The notes under the pieces are model-generated. The model searched no databases. It was not told the origin of the DNA and saw only the letters and a program-made list of their open reading frames with translations. From NCBI GenBank assembly GCA_902791085.1, contig CADAUN010000049.1:1-8886 (forward strand): a DNA stretch of 8,886 nt. The letters are read 5' to 3'. Positions within the stretch are counted from its first letter, which is position 1, and each line of letters begins with the position of its first letter. The translations under genes and the position numbers were made by a program. The DNA is from an uncultured Erysipelotrichaceae bacterium (GTDB lineage Bacteria; Bacillota_I; Bacilli_A; RFN20; CAG-826). Of the stretch, positions 1-6,119 are shown piece by piece.

Positions 1-1
1 A

Positions 2-106
2 GCCATTTCTTCTCTCATTTATAATGCCTTACGAAACAATGAGGATTTGGACCGTTCTCAATTGAAAAAGGATTTGTTTTTCCTTTGCCTTCCTGGCATG
101 AAATAA
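2..106 (+). CDS. C-terminal end of an unidentified protein (possibly a TetR-type regulator)
   Basis: An open frame enters from the left edge in frame 2 and ends at TAA, giving 34 residues (beginning AISSLIYNALRNNEDL, ending FFLCLPGMK). The mix of amphipathic helix and charged residues looks like a real protein end, not a shadow frame, and nothing competes with it on the minus strand here. The short helical tail would suit the ligand domain of a TetR-family regulator, but that is a guess from style only; no DNA-binding domain is in the window. It converges on the S41 peptidase gene with 44 bases between the two stops. Confidence 0.5.
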   Translation, partial: AISSLIYNALRNNEDLDRSQLKKDLFFLCLPGMK

Positions 107-112
107 ACCTGG

Positions 113-149
113 AAAGAAAAAGAGACCATTCCCTTCGGATTCGTCTCTT
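113..149 (-). terminator. Rho-independent terminator of the minus-strand block
   Basis: Read on the minus strand, directly after the TGA of the S41 gene, AAGAGAC (149-143) pairs with GTCTCTT (125-119). Four further inner pairs form around a GAAG loop, with two mismatches, and the stem runs into TTTTTCTTT. The + strand side has no T run, so it serves the minus strand only and closes the kinase-peptidase transcript. Confidence 0.75.
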
Positions 150-150
150 G

Positions 151-1887
151 TCAAGCAGCGCTAGCAATGGCGGATACCAAAGCCACGTCGTCATAGAATT
201 GCGTTTCGTTTAGAGGGATATCTGGCGTTACCCCTTTATCGATGTTTTTCCAAGTGCCGTCGCTAGCAACAGAACAAAGCTGCGCGGGGCCTGACATTTG
301 AAAAGGATAACCGTCGGCAGTAATGGTCGGGCGAACAATACAAGAACCGCCACCTGAAGTTTCACCCATGATTTTGGCAAGTCCATATTCTTGGCAAATC
401 GCGGCAAAGAGGTTCGCGCAAGAAAAGGAATAATTAGAGACCAAAACATAGAAATGGTAGGATTTTACATCAGCTGAATTGACTTGGCCATCAAGATTCG
501 TATCCACGCGATAGCAAAGATCGTTTTTAGAAGAAGTAAGAGGATTCATCACTTTCACATGAACATTATTGGTCAAGAATCCTAACGCTCCAAGTAGTCC
601 AGCCACTGCTCCTCCGCCATTTAAAGACAAATCAATCACGACATTTTCGATGCCACTTCTTTTCCCAATATTGAGGAAGGCACGATAGAACAAAGCAAAA
701 GTGTCACTACTGACATCGGCACTCATGATGCTAGAAGGAGTGAAGTCTTGATAGGTTGAGTTAAAAGAATCAAAAGTAAGAATTGCTGTATTGTCTACGA
801 AGCGCAACGCAGAAGGATTCTTTCCCCGCTTAGCCATTAAGGATTTTGATTTTAAAGCCAAAGACTTCATCCGTTCTGAATAAGAAGCGGCAGAGACGGT
901 GTAAGTTCCCTCGCCAAACGTAGACGTAAAGCCATAAGAACCCGTATGTCCGTCGCCCATTAAACCATTGAGCAAATCGTCCATGCCACGGTCATAAAGG
1001 CTTTCTCGCGTCGATTGGAGCTCGTTTTGTACCACCGCATATTGTTTGTTTAAATAGCTATCCAATCCGTTAAATTCGGAAGAGAAGCCATAAAACGAAT
1101 CCACTAAAAAGCACAAATCATTGTAATTGTAATTGCTATAAGTCGAATTACGACCCCGTTGATAATAACGGCCGCTATAATAGTCCTCGCCATAACTAGA
1201 TAAGGTTTTTGTGGTGTTCTGACGGATGAAACCATCGGTGCCAACCAAATAAAAATCGTCCCCATTAAAAGCAATCGAAATACCATTTGGTTCGACAAAA
1301 ACATGGTTCACAATGGAAAAAGGCAAGAAAAGCATTTCGCCTTTCGCTTCTATTGTCATATGATATTTCGCCAAGTCAAAGACAGTCTCGTGACCTTTTT
1401 GATAGACGCTGTTAAGTTCTTGAAGATAAGGATCTTTTGAGGTCGTCTTTGCAATTTCAGCGATGCTACCAACCGCGCTTACTTCTGTGACAATCGACAT
1501 AAAAACGTCATAGTCATCAAAAGTAATCGTATCTTTTGCATCATCAAACGAAAGCAGGCAAGACAACGAGTTGTCTTTGTTGCTTAAGCGATAGGAAATT
1601 TCTTCGCCGTTTGACGTTTGCACTTGGTAATTATCGCATACCAAAGAAATCGCTGTTTCGGCGGCACAGTAAATGACGCTGCCTTTGCTCGCGTAAGGAA
1701 TGTCTCCCACTTCTTTGGCGACAAAATCATTGCCTTCTGCCTCATATTGATAAAGTTTAGCTTGTTGAAGAGAAGACAATGTCGTGTTGTTATTCGGCGT
1801 GACGATGCTATAAATGTTAAAACAACCAGAGCACAGGAAAAGAAGACTAGAAAAGAGAAAAGTTTTTCGTGCTCGTGATGTCATCAT
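151..1887 (-). CDS. S41-family serine peptidase, predicted lipoprotein
   Basis: A 578-residue protein predicted to sit on the outer face of the membrane. Residues 1-22 form a signal peptide (RARK then a hydrophobic core) ending LCSGC, which suggests lipidation at C22; the -3 position is Cys, not the usual Leu, so the lipobox is imperfect. Residues 30-300 are a weakly recognisable N-terminal region with a Tyr/Asn-rich stretch at 232-257. The S41 domain follows: GDGHTG at 311-316 (His314 the likely catalytic histidine), DLSLNGGG at 419-426, SFSCAN at 487-492 with Ser489 the likely nucleophile, GETSGGG at 508-514 and GVTPDIPL at 552-559. The usual Glu three residues after the nucleophile is Asn492. 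Residues 462-473 form a dockerin/EF-hand-like loop. The gene starts two bases after the kinase stop, with AAGAGGAA five bases upstream. Family assignment is firm; substrate is unknown. Confidence 0.88.
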   Translation of the reverse strand: MMTSRARKTFLFSSLLFLCSGCFNIYSIVTPNNNTTLSSLQQAKLYQYEAEGNDFVAKEVGDIPYASKGSVIYCAAETAISLVCDNYQVQTSNGEEISYRLSNKDNSLSCLLSFDDAKDTITFDDYDVFMSIVTEVSAVGSIAEIAKTTSKDPYLQELNSVYQKGHETVFDLAKYHMTIEAKGEMLFLPFSIVNHVFVEPNGISIAFNGDDFYLVGTDGFIRQNTTKTLSSYGEDYYSGRYYQRGRNSTYSNYNYNDLCFLVDSFYGFSSEFNGLDSYLNKQYAVVQNELQSTRESLYDRGMDDLLNGLMGDGHTGSYGFTSTFGEGTYTVSAASYSERMKSLALKSKSLMAKRGKNPSALRFVDNTAILTFDSFNSTYQDFTPSSIMSADVSSDTFALFYRAFLNIGKRSGIENVVIDLSLNGGGAVAGLLGALGFLTNNVHVKVMNPLTSSKNDLCYRVDTNLDGQVNSADVKSYHFYVLVSNYSFSCANLFAAICQEYGLAKIMGETSGGGSCIVRPTITADGYPFQMSGPAQLCSVASDGTWKNIDKGVTPDIPLNETQFYDDVALVSAIASAA

Positions 1888-1889
1888 GA

Positions 1890-2999
1890 TTATTCCTCTT
1901 CGTGCAATAATTTCACGATGATTTCATCGGCTTCTGCCCGATGTTTTTCCATGTCTTTCAACAAGGCGAATTGATCTAACGCGCGAACTAAATTATGTTC
2001 GGGATATGCAACGTGGAAATAAACGTCGCCTTCCAGATAATCCGCTAAGAAACGAATGCCGCATTCGTATGTCATAAGCCAAGCGGCATAAGGGAACAAA
2101 CGAATCTCGTGCTCGCTTAAAGAATGATTAGCTCCGTGGATAAATCCTTTCGCATACGCTTCGAACATCGGCAAAGAGAAATGGATTTTAGAAGTGTCTT
2201 TCTCATCTTCTAAGCAAGTGTTCGCCCCAAAACGAATGGAATCGCCAAAATCGTATAAAGCAGAACCAGGCATCACGGTGTCTAAGTCCAAGATGGCCAG
2301 AGGTTTTTTGCCGGTGACATCAAACATGACGTTATTCAGTTTGGTATCGTTATGTGTAGTGCGAAGAGGCAAGGAGCCGCTTTTTAAACCATCGACAATC
2401 ACACTGATTTGCTCGCGACGGTCAAATGCTTCTTGAATGATTTCGGGGCATGAGGCAACCCGTCCTTTTTTGTCCTGCTTCACCGCTGCCTCAAAATCGC
2501 GAAATCGTTTCGGCGTATCGTGGAAATGAGGGATGGTCTCGTAGAGAGTTTGGCTGGGATAAGATTGAAGAAGATATTGAAAACGTCCGAATGCTTCTGC
2601 AGCCAAACGGAATTGTTCTGGATTTTCCGGCATATCATAAGTTTTGCCTTCAATAAACAAATAAATTCGCCAACAATATCCTTCTTCATCGACTTCATAA
2701 AAGTCGCCATCGTTATTTTGCACTAGGTTTAAGCATTCTCGTAAAGGATCGCCCCCTTCTTCTTGGATGCGAAGATTCAAGAAATGGGTTACCCCGATGA
2801 TGTTTTCCATCACTTTGATAGGTTCTTTAAAAGCAATCGGAGAAAGACGTTGCAACAAAAATTTGCCTTCCTCAGTCTCTAATACATAAGTGTCGTTGAT
2901 GTGTCCCGTTTCTAAACGGGTGTAAGAGCGAATTTTTCCCACGGAGGCAAAGCGAGAGACAGCAGAGCGAATCATCGCGTCGGTAGGTATGGTTTTCAT
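1890..2999 (-). CDS. NahK-like N-acetylhexosamine 1-kinase / aminoglycoside-phosphotransferase-fold kinase
   Basis: A 369-residue cytoplasmic small-molecule kinase of the APH/choline-kinase fold. An N-lobe loop TGHINDTY (31-38) is followed by FLLQRL (47-52). The catalytic loop HNDTKLNNVMF (216-226) holds the HxD-x4-N signature (Asp218 base, Asn223), and ILDLDTVMPG (236-245) supplies the metal-binding Asp238/240. The HNDTKLNNV...DLDTVMPG...LYDFGDSIRFGA pattern is that of the N-acetylhexosamine 1-kinase (NahK) group, which makes GlcNAc/GalNAc 1-phosphate in the lacto-N-biose pathway of bifidobacteria. A different sugar or amino-alcohol substrate is possible, and no lacto-N-biose phosphorylase or epimerase is in view. 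The frame opens at a GTG at 3014, but that codon precedes an AAGGAG placed five bases before ATG 2999, so I take 2999 as the start. Confidence 0.82.
   Translation of the reverse strand: MKTIPTDAMIRSAVSRFASVGKIRSYTRLETGHINDTYVLETEEGKFLLQRLSPIAFKEPIKVMENIIGVTHFLNLRIQEEGGDPLRECLNLVQNNDGDFYEVDEEGYCWRIYLFIEGKTYDMPENPEQFRLAAEAFGRFQYLLQSYPSQTLYETIPHFHDTPKRFRDFEAAVKQDKKGRVASCPEIIQEAFDRREQISVIVDGLKSGSLPLRTTHNDTKLNNVMFDVTGKKPLAILDLDTVMPGSALYDFGDSIRFGANTCLEDEKDTSKIHFSLPMFEAYAKGFIHGANHSLSEHEIRLFPYAAWLMTYECGIRFLADYLEGDVYFHVAYPEHNLVRALDQFALLKDMEKHRAEADEIIVKLLHEEE
1893..1900 (-). promoter_or_regulatory. Ribosome binding site of the S41 gene inside the kinase 3' end
   Basis: AAGAGGAA on the minus strand lies five bases before the ATG at 1887 and is made of the last codons of the upstream kinase gene. 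Kinase stop (TAA, 1892-1890) and peptidase start are separated by two bases, the arrangement expected for translational coupling. Confidence 0.6.
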
Positions 3000-3004
3000 A
3001 AGTA

Positions 3005-3010
3005 CTCCTT
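3005..3010 (-). promoter_or_regulatory. Ribosome binding site deciding the kinase start
   Basis: AAGGAG on the minus strand, five bases (TACTT) before ATG at 2999. Its position inside the longer GTG-initiated frame argues against the start at 3014. Confidence 0.8.
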
Positions 3011-3029
3011 GCACAAAGAATGCTTGTTC

Positions 3030-3035
3030 ATTGTA
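3030..3035 (-). promoter_or_regulatory. Possible -10 box ahead of the kinase-peptidase pair
   Basis: TACAAT on the minus strand, 30 bases before the kinase start, in the 78-base gap after the six-TM gene. The sequence 16-18 bases further upstream (around TTTCTT) is a poor -35, and no terminator is evident in the gap, so the kinase may be read both from here and from the upstream genes. Confidence 0.35.
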
Positions 3036-3077
3036 GCGCGTTCTTCTTGAAAAGAAAGTGACGAAAGAGAGACGTTG

Positions 3078-3722
3078 TCAATTTTCTTCCTTGGCAGGGA
3101 AGCGTCGGAAAGAAAGAAGCGCGAAGACAGTCGGTGCCAAAGGGGCCAACGCAGTGATGGTTTCTAAAACTGATATGGCTCCTTGATAAGGGAAATATTG
3201 CTCGGCAATGGCAAAGGGGATACTCAAATCAATGCACAAGATGCCAATCAATAAGAACATTTTCCAAAGTTTGAGATGATGGTCCATCAACATCGTGGAA
3301 AGAATGCAAAGAAAGCCAAGGAAAGCAAACCCAAGCTTAAAAAAGAACAAAGTGTCTATCGTTGTTACATTGCCTGCCAGGCGGTTAGGGAATGGGATGC
3401 AATTGGGAACGAGAATGGCGGCTGTGACAATAATCCAGGCAAAAGTGTAGTAGTTCCGGATTTCGTGCAAATCCGCGTTGCTGTCTTTCTCCGCTAAAGC
3501 ATCGACAAAAGCGATTAAAACCGCAGCAAAAATCAATTCCACGATTTGATAGGCGATTTCGTTGTTACGCGTTTCAGAAGGTTCTTCCAAAAATAACAAA
3601 ATCAAAATGACAAGAGCAAGTGAATGAATCACATCGAAGATGGTGAAGCCAAGAAAGTTATAAGCTTTCTCGCGCCAAAGGGTAGCATGTTCCCCGGTTT
3701 TCTTTTTTTCTGTCAATAACAT
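3078..3722 (-). CDS. Six-TM integral membrane protein of unknown function
   Basis: A 214-residue protein I do not recognise. After a charged N-terminus (TEKKKTGEHATLWREK) there are six hydrophobic segments at about 22-45, 56-76, 91-109, 124-146, 153-174 and 181-204, and a short basic/acidic tail (FRRFPAKEEN). A hydrophilic loop, EKDSNADLHEIRNYY (78-92), separates TM2 and TM3. No catalytic, metal or nucleotide motif stands out. It lies 26 bases after the MATE stop with no sign of a promoter and only a weak purine stretch (AGAAAAGA) as ribosome site, so it is probably cotranscribed with, and possibly coupled to, the exporter. It could be an accessory subunit of the exporter or simply an operon passenger; the sequence does not decide. 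Confidence 0.75.
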   Translation of the reverse strand: MLLTEKKKTGEHATLWREKAYNFLGFTIFDVIHSLALVILILLFLEEPSETRNNEIAYQIVELIFAAVLIAFVDALAEKDSNADLHEIRNYYTFAWIIVTAAILVPNCIPFPNRLAGNVTTIDTLFFFKLGFAFLGFLCILSTMLMDHHLKLWKMFLLIGILCIDLSIPFAIAEQYFPYQGAISVLETITALAPLAPTVFALLSFRRFPAKEEN

Positions 3723-3748
3723 AGGTCTTTTCTATGGTAGTCGCTTTT

Positions 3749-5152
3749 CTACACTTCGTCCAAGGCACTTCCTTTGGAATTTCGCTGCTTTGCTAAAATT
3801 CGTGGCATCACAATCAAAAAAGAGACAAGGCTAACAATGCCGGCGACACCATCCGCGATGGGTTCGGCCAAAAAGGCCATTTCAGGATTGTGAGACAAAT
3901 AAGGTAATAAGAAGGTTAATGGCAAAAGCAAGACGAATTTACGGTTAACGGATAGCCAAATGGAATATTTTGCTTTGCCTATCCCCGTTAATCCGTCAAC
4001 CAAAGTGTATTGGAAGGTCAACAATATCGCAGAATACATATACCAGTGAATATATTTGGTAGAAAAAGCAATCACGTCCTTCGCGGAAGAGGAAACGTCT
4101 GGGGAGAATTTTAAGAACAATTCGGCAAAAGGCTGTGCGGTGAAAAACGACGAAATGAAGAAGAGGGTGGTAAAGATCAAGCCGCATGTGGTGATTTGAA
4201 ATTCTGCTTTTTTCACCAAATCCACTTTTCTCGCCCCAAATAGATAGGCCAATACGGGTTGGGTGCCACTAGAGATTCCTAGCAATGGGCCTGTCATTAA
4301 GGAGAAGAAGGCCTGAACAATGGTTGAACATTCAATATAGAAGTCCCCATTCGCGCCCGATTGTTGCAAAACAACATTCAAAGCAATCACCATCACAGAA
4401 TCGGTGCATAAGATAATAAAGGGAGAAACGCCTAATTTTAAAATCTTTCGCATGATGCGCCACGAATAACCGCCAAAGAAGCGTTTGGTCGGCGCGCGCC
4501 AGCAAACAAATCCTAAGACCAGAAGAAAATATAAGAACCAAGAAATGGCAGTCGCGATTGCCGCTCCTTTTACTCCAAGGTTTAAGGTATAAAGGAAAAT
4601 CGGATCCAAAATGATATTAAAAATACAAGACGCCAAGGAACCGATCATGGATTCGATGGATAGTCCTTGTGCGACTAAAAATTGATTTAACCCAACGGAA
4701 AGGAATGCAAAAACGCCACCGGTCAAAAACCAAATCATATAGTCGCGGGCATAAGGAAAAGACTCGCTAGACGCACCGAATAAATAAAGCATTGGCTCTA
4801 ATAAGGCATACCCTAAAGCCGTCACAACCACAGAAAGAATGGTGAGCAAGAACATCGCGTTAGAAAAAATCTTTTCGGCATCTTCTTTGTTGCCTTGCCC
4901 TAATGACATGGAAAACAAAGGAGAGGCCCCATAAGTCACCAGATAGGCAAAAGAGATCACCAAAGTGGTGATGGGCGCGCATACGCCAGCTCCAACTAAT
5001 GAAATCGAACCATTCGTTGGAAGATTGCCAATATAGATTCGATCAACAATGTTATAAAGAACCGAAATCCATTGGGCAATCATGGCCGGAATCATCAAAC
5101 GGAATACGCTTTTTAAGGTATTTGAATTGCCTAAATCAATCGTTTTTTTCAT
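3749..5152 (-). CDS. MATE-family multidrug/toxin exporter (MepA-like)
   Basis: A 467-residue polytopic protein with about 12 membrane segments, the normal length and topology for MATE cation-coupled antiporters. The first helix carries IPAMIAQWISVLYNIVDRIY (21-40), with the NIVDRIYIG signature at 34-42, followed by SLVGAGVCAPI (51-61). GQGNKEDAEKIFSNA (85-99) is the conserved loop after TM2. The pseudo-repeat returns in the C-terminal half with GISSGTQPVLAYLFGARK. The family exports drugs, dyes or metabolites using Na+ or H+ gradients; the substrate here is not predictable. The start at ATG 5152 fits the family N-terminus, although the upstream GGGATGG is a weak ribosome site. It precedes the six-TM gene, probably in the same transcript. 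Confidence 0.92.
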   Translation of the reverse strand: MKKTIDLGNSNTLKSVFRLMIPAMIAQWISVLYNIVDRIYIGNLPTNGSISLVGAGVCAPITTLVISFAYLVTYGASPLFSMSLGQGNKEDAEKIFSNAMFLLTILSVVVTALGYALLEPMLYLFGASSESFPYARDYMIWFLTGGVFAFLSVGLNQFLVAQGLSIESMIGSLASCIFNIILDPIFLYTLNLGVKGAAIATAISWFLYFLLVLGFVCWRAPTKRFFGGYSWRIMRKILKLGVSPFIILCTDSVMVIALNVVLQQSGANGDFYIECSTIVQAFFSLMTGPLLGISSGTQPVLAYLFGARKVDLVKKAEFQITTCGLIFTTLFFISSFFTAQPFAELFLKFSPDVSSSAKDVIAFSTKYIHWYMYSAILLTFQYTLVDGLTGIGKAKYSIWLSVNRKFVLLLPLTFLLPYLSHNPEMAFLAEPIADGVAGIVSLVSFLIVMPRILAKQRNSKGSALDEV

Positions 5153-5178
5153 AATCCATCCCAGTCAGGACGGCAATC

Positions 5179-5206
5179 ATTCTACCCTTCTTTTCTAAAA
5201 GAAAAA
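5179..5206 (-). promoter_or_regulatory. Possible promoter of the MATE gene
   Basis: In the 70-base gap between the ECF stop and the MATE start the minus strand carries TAGAAT (5184-5179), with TTTTTC (5206-5201) about 16 bases upstream. Both boxes are mediocre. I found no convincing terminator after the ECF gene, only pyrimidine-rich sequence pairing loosely with AAAAGAAGGG, so readthrough from the ECF gene is equally possible. Confidence 0.25.
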
Positions 5207-5222
5207 GGAGAAAGAAGACATG

Positions 5223-5975
5223 TCATTGTTTTTGCGAAACGAGATACGGATCTAAATCATTTAAAGGATTATGACGCCTGGTAGCCAAATAGACAGGATA
5301 GAAGGCAAAAGAAGCAAAAGATAGGGAAATCACGGAAGTAAATAATGAAGCTGGGAGCTTTGCAAATGAAAGAGCCATGGCTTGAGAAAAAGTGGTCCCC
5401 ATGATGACGGAAAATAGAATGCGCAAGAAAAATTCTCCTACAACGTTCACTAACAAAGCGATGGTCAAAGCAAAAAGCACTACCTTAATCCATGGCTTTA
5501 ACCAAAAAGAAATAGCAAAGGCGATGACAAACAATCCAAGGAGACAAGCAAAGGCAATCATCGTGGCCAAAGAAAGATCGCGATGGTCTTTTAGCACCTC
5601 CGCCAAAGAAAAAGCAAAGCAACCCGCGATGCATAAGGTGGAGATGCCAAGTTCCATGGTTCCTTTTCGCTTCCGTTTCAGCCCGAAACGGAACAATCCT
5701 CCCGCTACCATTCCCATTAAAAATTTCAGCACAAAGGTGCGCACGAAAGTGGTCCAAGGATAGCCGCAGGCGATGTCATTCATACTCATCCCCAAAGCAC
5801 CAGAAATGCCACCAATCCATGGCCCTAGCAATAACGAGGCCAACAAACAGACAAAATTGCCTAAATGAATCTTAGAAACGCCGAAGGGAATGGCTAAATA
5901 AGTTGCGCCGAAAGACAAAGAGGTAAACAATGCGATATCGATGATATAGAGCAAAGTTTTGCGTTGTTTTTCCAT
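5223..5975 (-). CDS. ECF transporter S component (PF07155-like), substrate unknown
   Basis: A 250-residue membrane protein, the substrate-capturing subunit of an energy-coupling factor vitamin/micronutrient importer. About six to seven hydrophobic segments are visible (near 8-30, 38-60, 71-97, 109-126, 138-157, 163-189, 207-230). The family pattern is clear in KIHLGNFVCLLASLLLGPW (35-53), followed by GGISGALGMSMNDIACGY (55-72) and the TM3 stretch LKFLMGMVAGGLFRFG (83-98), resembling the riboflavin/unknown-substrate S proteins. A strongly basic loop (LKRKRKG, 99-105) should face the cytoplasm. No EcfA/EcfT genes are nearby, so it would use a shared energizing module encoded elsewhere (group II). 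The frame is open back to 6209, but homology-like sequence begins at ATG 5975 just before TM1. That start lacks a Shine-Dalgarno and lies 12 bases after a perfect -10 box. Confidence 0.8.
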   Translation of the reverse strand: MEKQRKTLLYIIDIALFTSLSFGATYLAIPFGVSKIHLGNFVCLLASLLLGPWIGGISGALGMSMNDIACGYPWTTFVRTFVLKFLMGMVAGGLFRFGLKRKRKGTMELGISTLCIAGCFAFSLAEVLKDHRDLSLATMIAFACLLGLFVIAFAISFWLKPWIKVVLFALTIALLVNVVGEFFLRILFSVIMGTTFSQAMALSFAKLPASLFTSVISLSFASFAFYPVYLATRRHNPLNDLDPYLVSQKQ

Positions 5976-5987
5976 AAAGCAAAGAGG

Positions 5988-6018
5988 ATTATAGACACTT
6001 TTTTGCGTTTTTGCACAA
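5988..6018 (-). promoter_or_regulatory. Promoter of the ECF S-component gene, near-leaderless
   Basis: Minus strand TATAAT (5993-5988), preceded by GTGTC, with TTGTGC (6018-6013) as a partial -35 at 19 bases. The expected start of transcription, about seven bases downstream of the -10, falls only about six bases before ATG 5975. The -35 region overlaps the palindrome TTTTGCACAAAA (6009-6020). Confidence 0.5.
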
Positions 6019-6020
6019 AA
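6009..6020. repeat. Short palindrome over the ECF promoter -35 region
   Basis: TTTTGCACAAAA is a 5+5 palindrome with a two-base centre. It covers the putative -35 of the minus-strand promoter, a usual place for a repressor operator. The flanking ATTTTGTG (minus, 6021-6014) recurs on the + strand at 6080-6087 within the opposite promoter. It is short enough to arise by chance. Confidence 0.3.
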
Positions 6021-6050
6021 TGCCTCCTTTGAGAAAATAAAAATAAACCG

Positions 6051-6078
6051 TCGAGGGCAAAAAGATATACAGCCTCGA
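6051..6078. repeat. Inverted repeat TCGAGG-N16-CCTCGA in the divergent region
   Basis: TCGAGG (6051-6056) and CCTCGA (6073-6078) form a perfect six-base dyad flanking the putative -35 box (6066-6071) of the + strand promoter. It could be an operator for a dimeric regulator of one or both genes. Without a T run on either side it is not a terminator. Confidence 0.35.
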
Positions 6079-6095
6079 GATTTTGTGTCTACAAT
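6066..6095 (+). promoter_or_regulatory. Promoter of the DUF308-like gene
   Basis: TATACA (6066-6071) as -35 and TACAAT (6090-6095) as -10, 18 bases apart, the latter preceded by GTGTC exactly as in the opposing promoter. Transcription would begin near 6102, giving a short leader that contains the ribosome site. Confidence 0.6.
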
Positions 6096-6103
6096 ATCGG
6101 CGG

Positions 6104-6110
6104 AAAGGAG
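6104..6110 (+). promoter_or_regulatory. Ribosome binding site of the DUF308-like gene
   Basis: AAAGGAG nine bases before ATG 6120. It fixes the start of the reading frame. Confidence 0.75.
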
Positions 6111-6119
6111 AATAAAAAC

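Noticed and set aside
19..25. TATAAT on the + strand near the left edge
   Set aside because: It lies inside the coding tail of the left partial gene and no + strand gene starts downstream.
5185..5210. Terminator between the ECF and MATE genes
   Set aside because: The pyrimidine and purine tracts pair only loosely with G-T pairs and have no following T run.
5392..5763. 123-codon + strand open frame inside the ECF gene
   Set aside because: Antisense shadow: Lys/Arg-rich composition, no ribosome site, and the minus-strand protein is clearly the conserved one.
5993..6027. Leader peptide behind GGAGG (6027-6023) starting at a TTG and ending after nine codons
   Set aside because: Short, non-ATG, no clear promoter of its own, and it would end within the ECF -10 box.
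5976..6119. Riboswitch upstream of the ECF transporter gene
   Set aside because: The spacer is only 145 bases, the promoter lies next to the ATG, and no conserved aptamer or terminator helix is visible.
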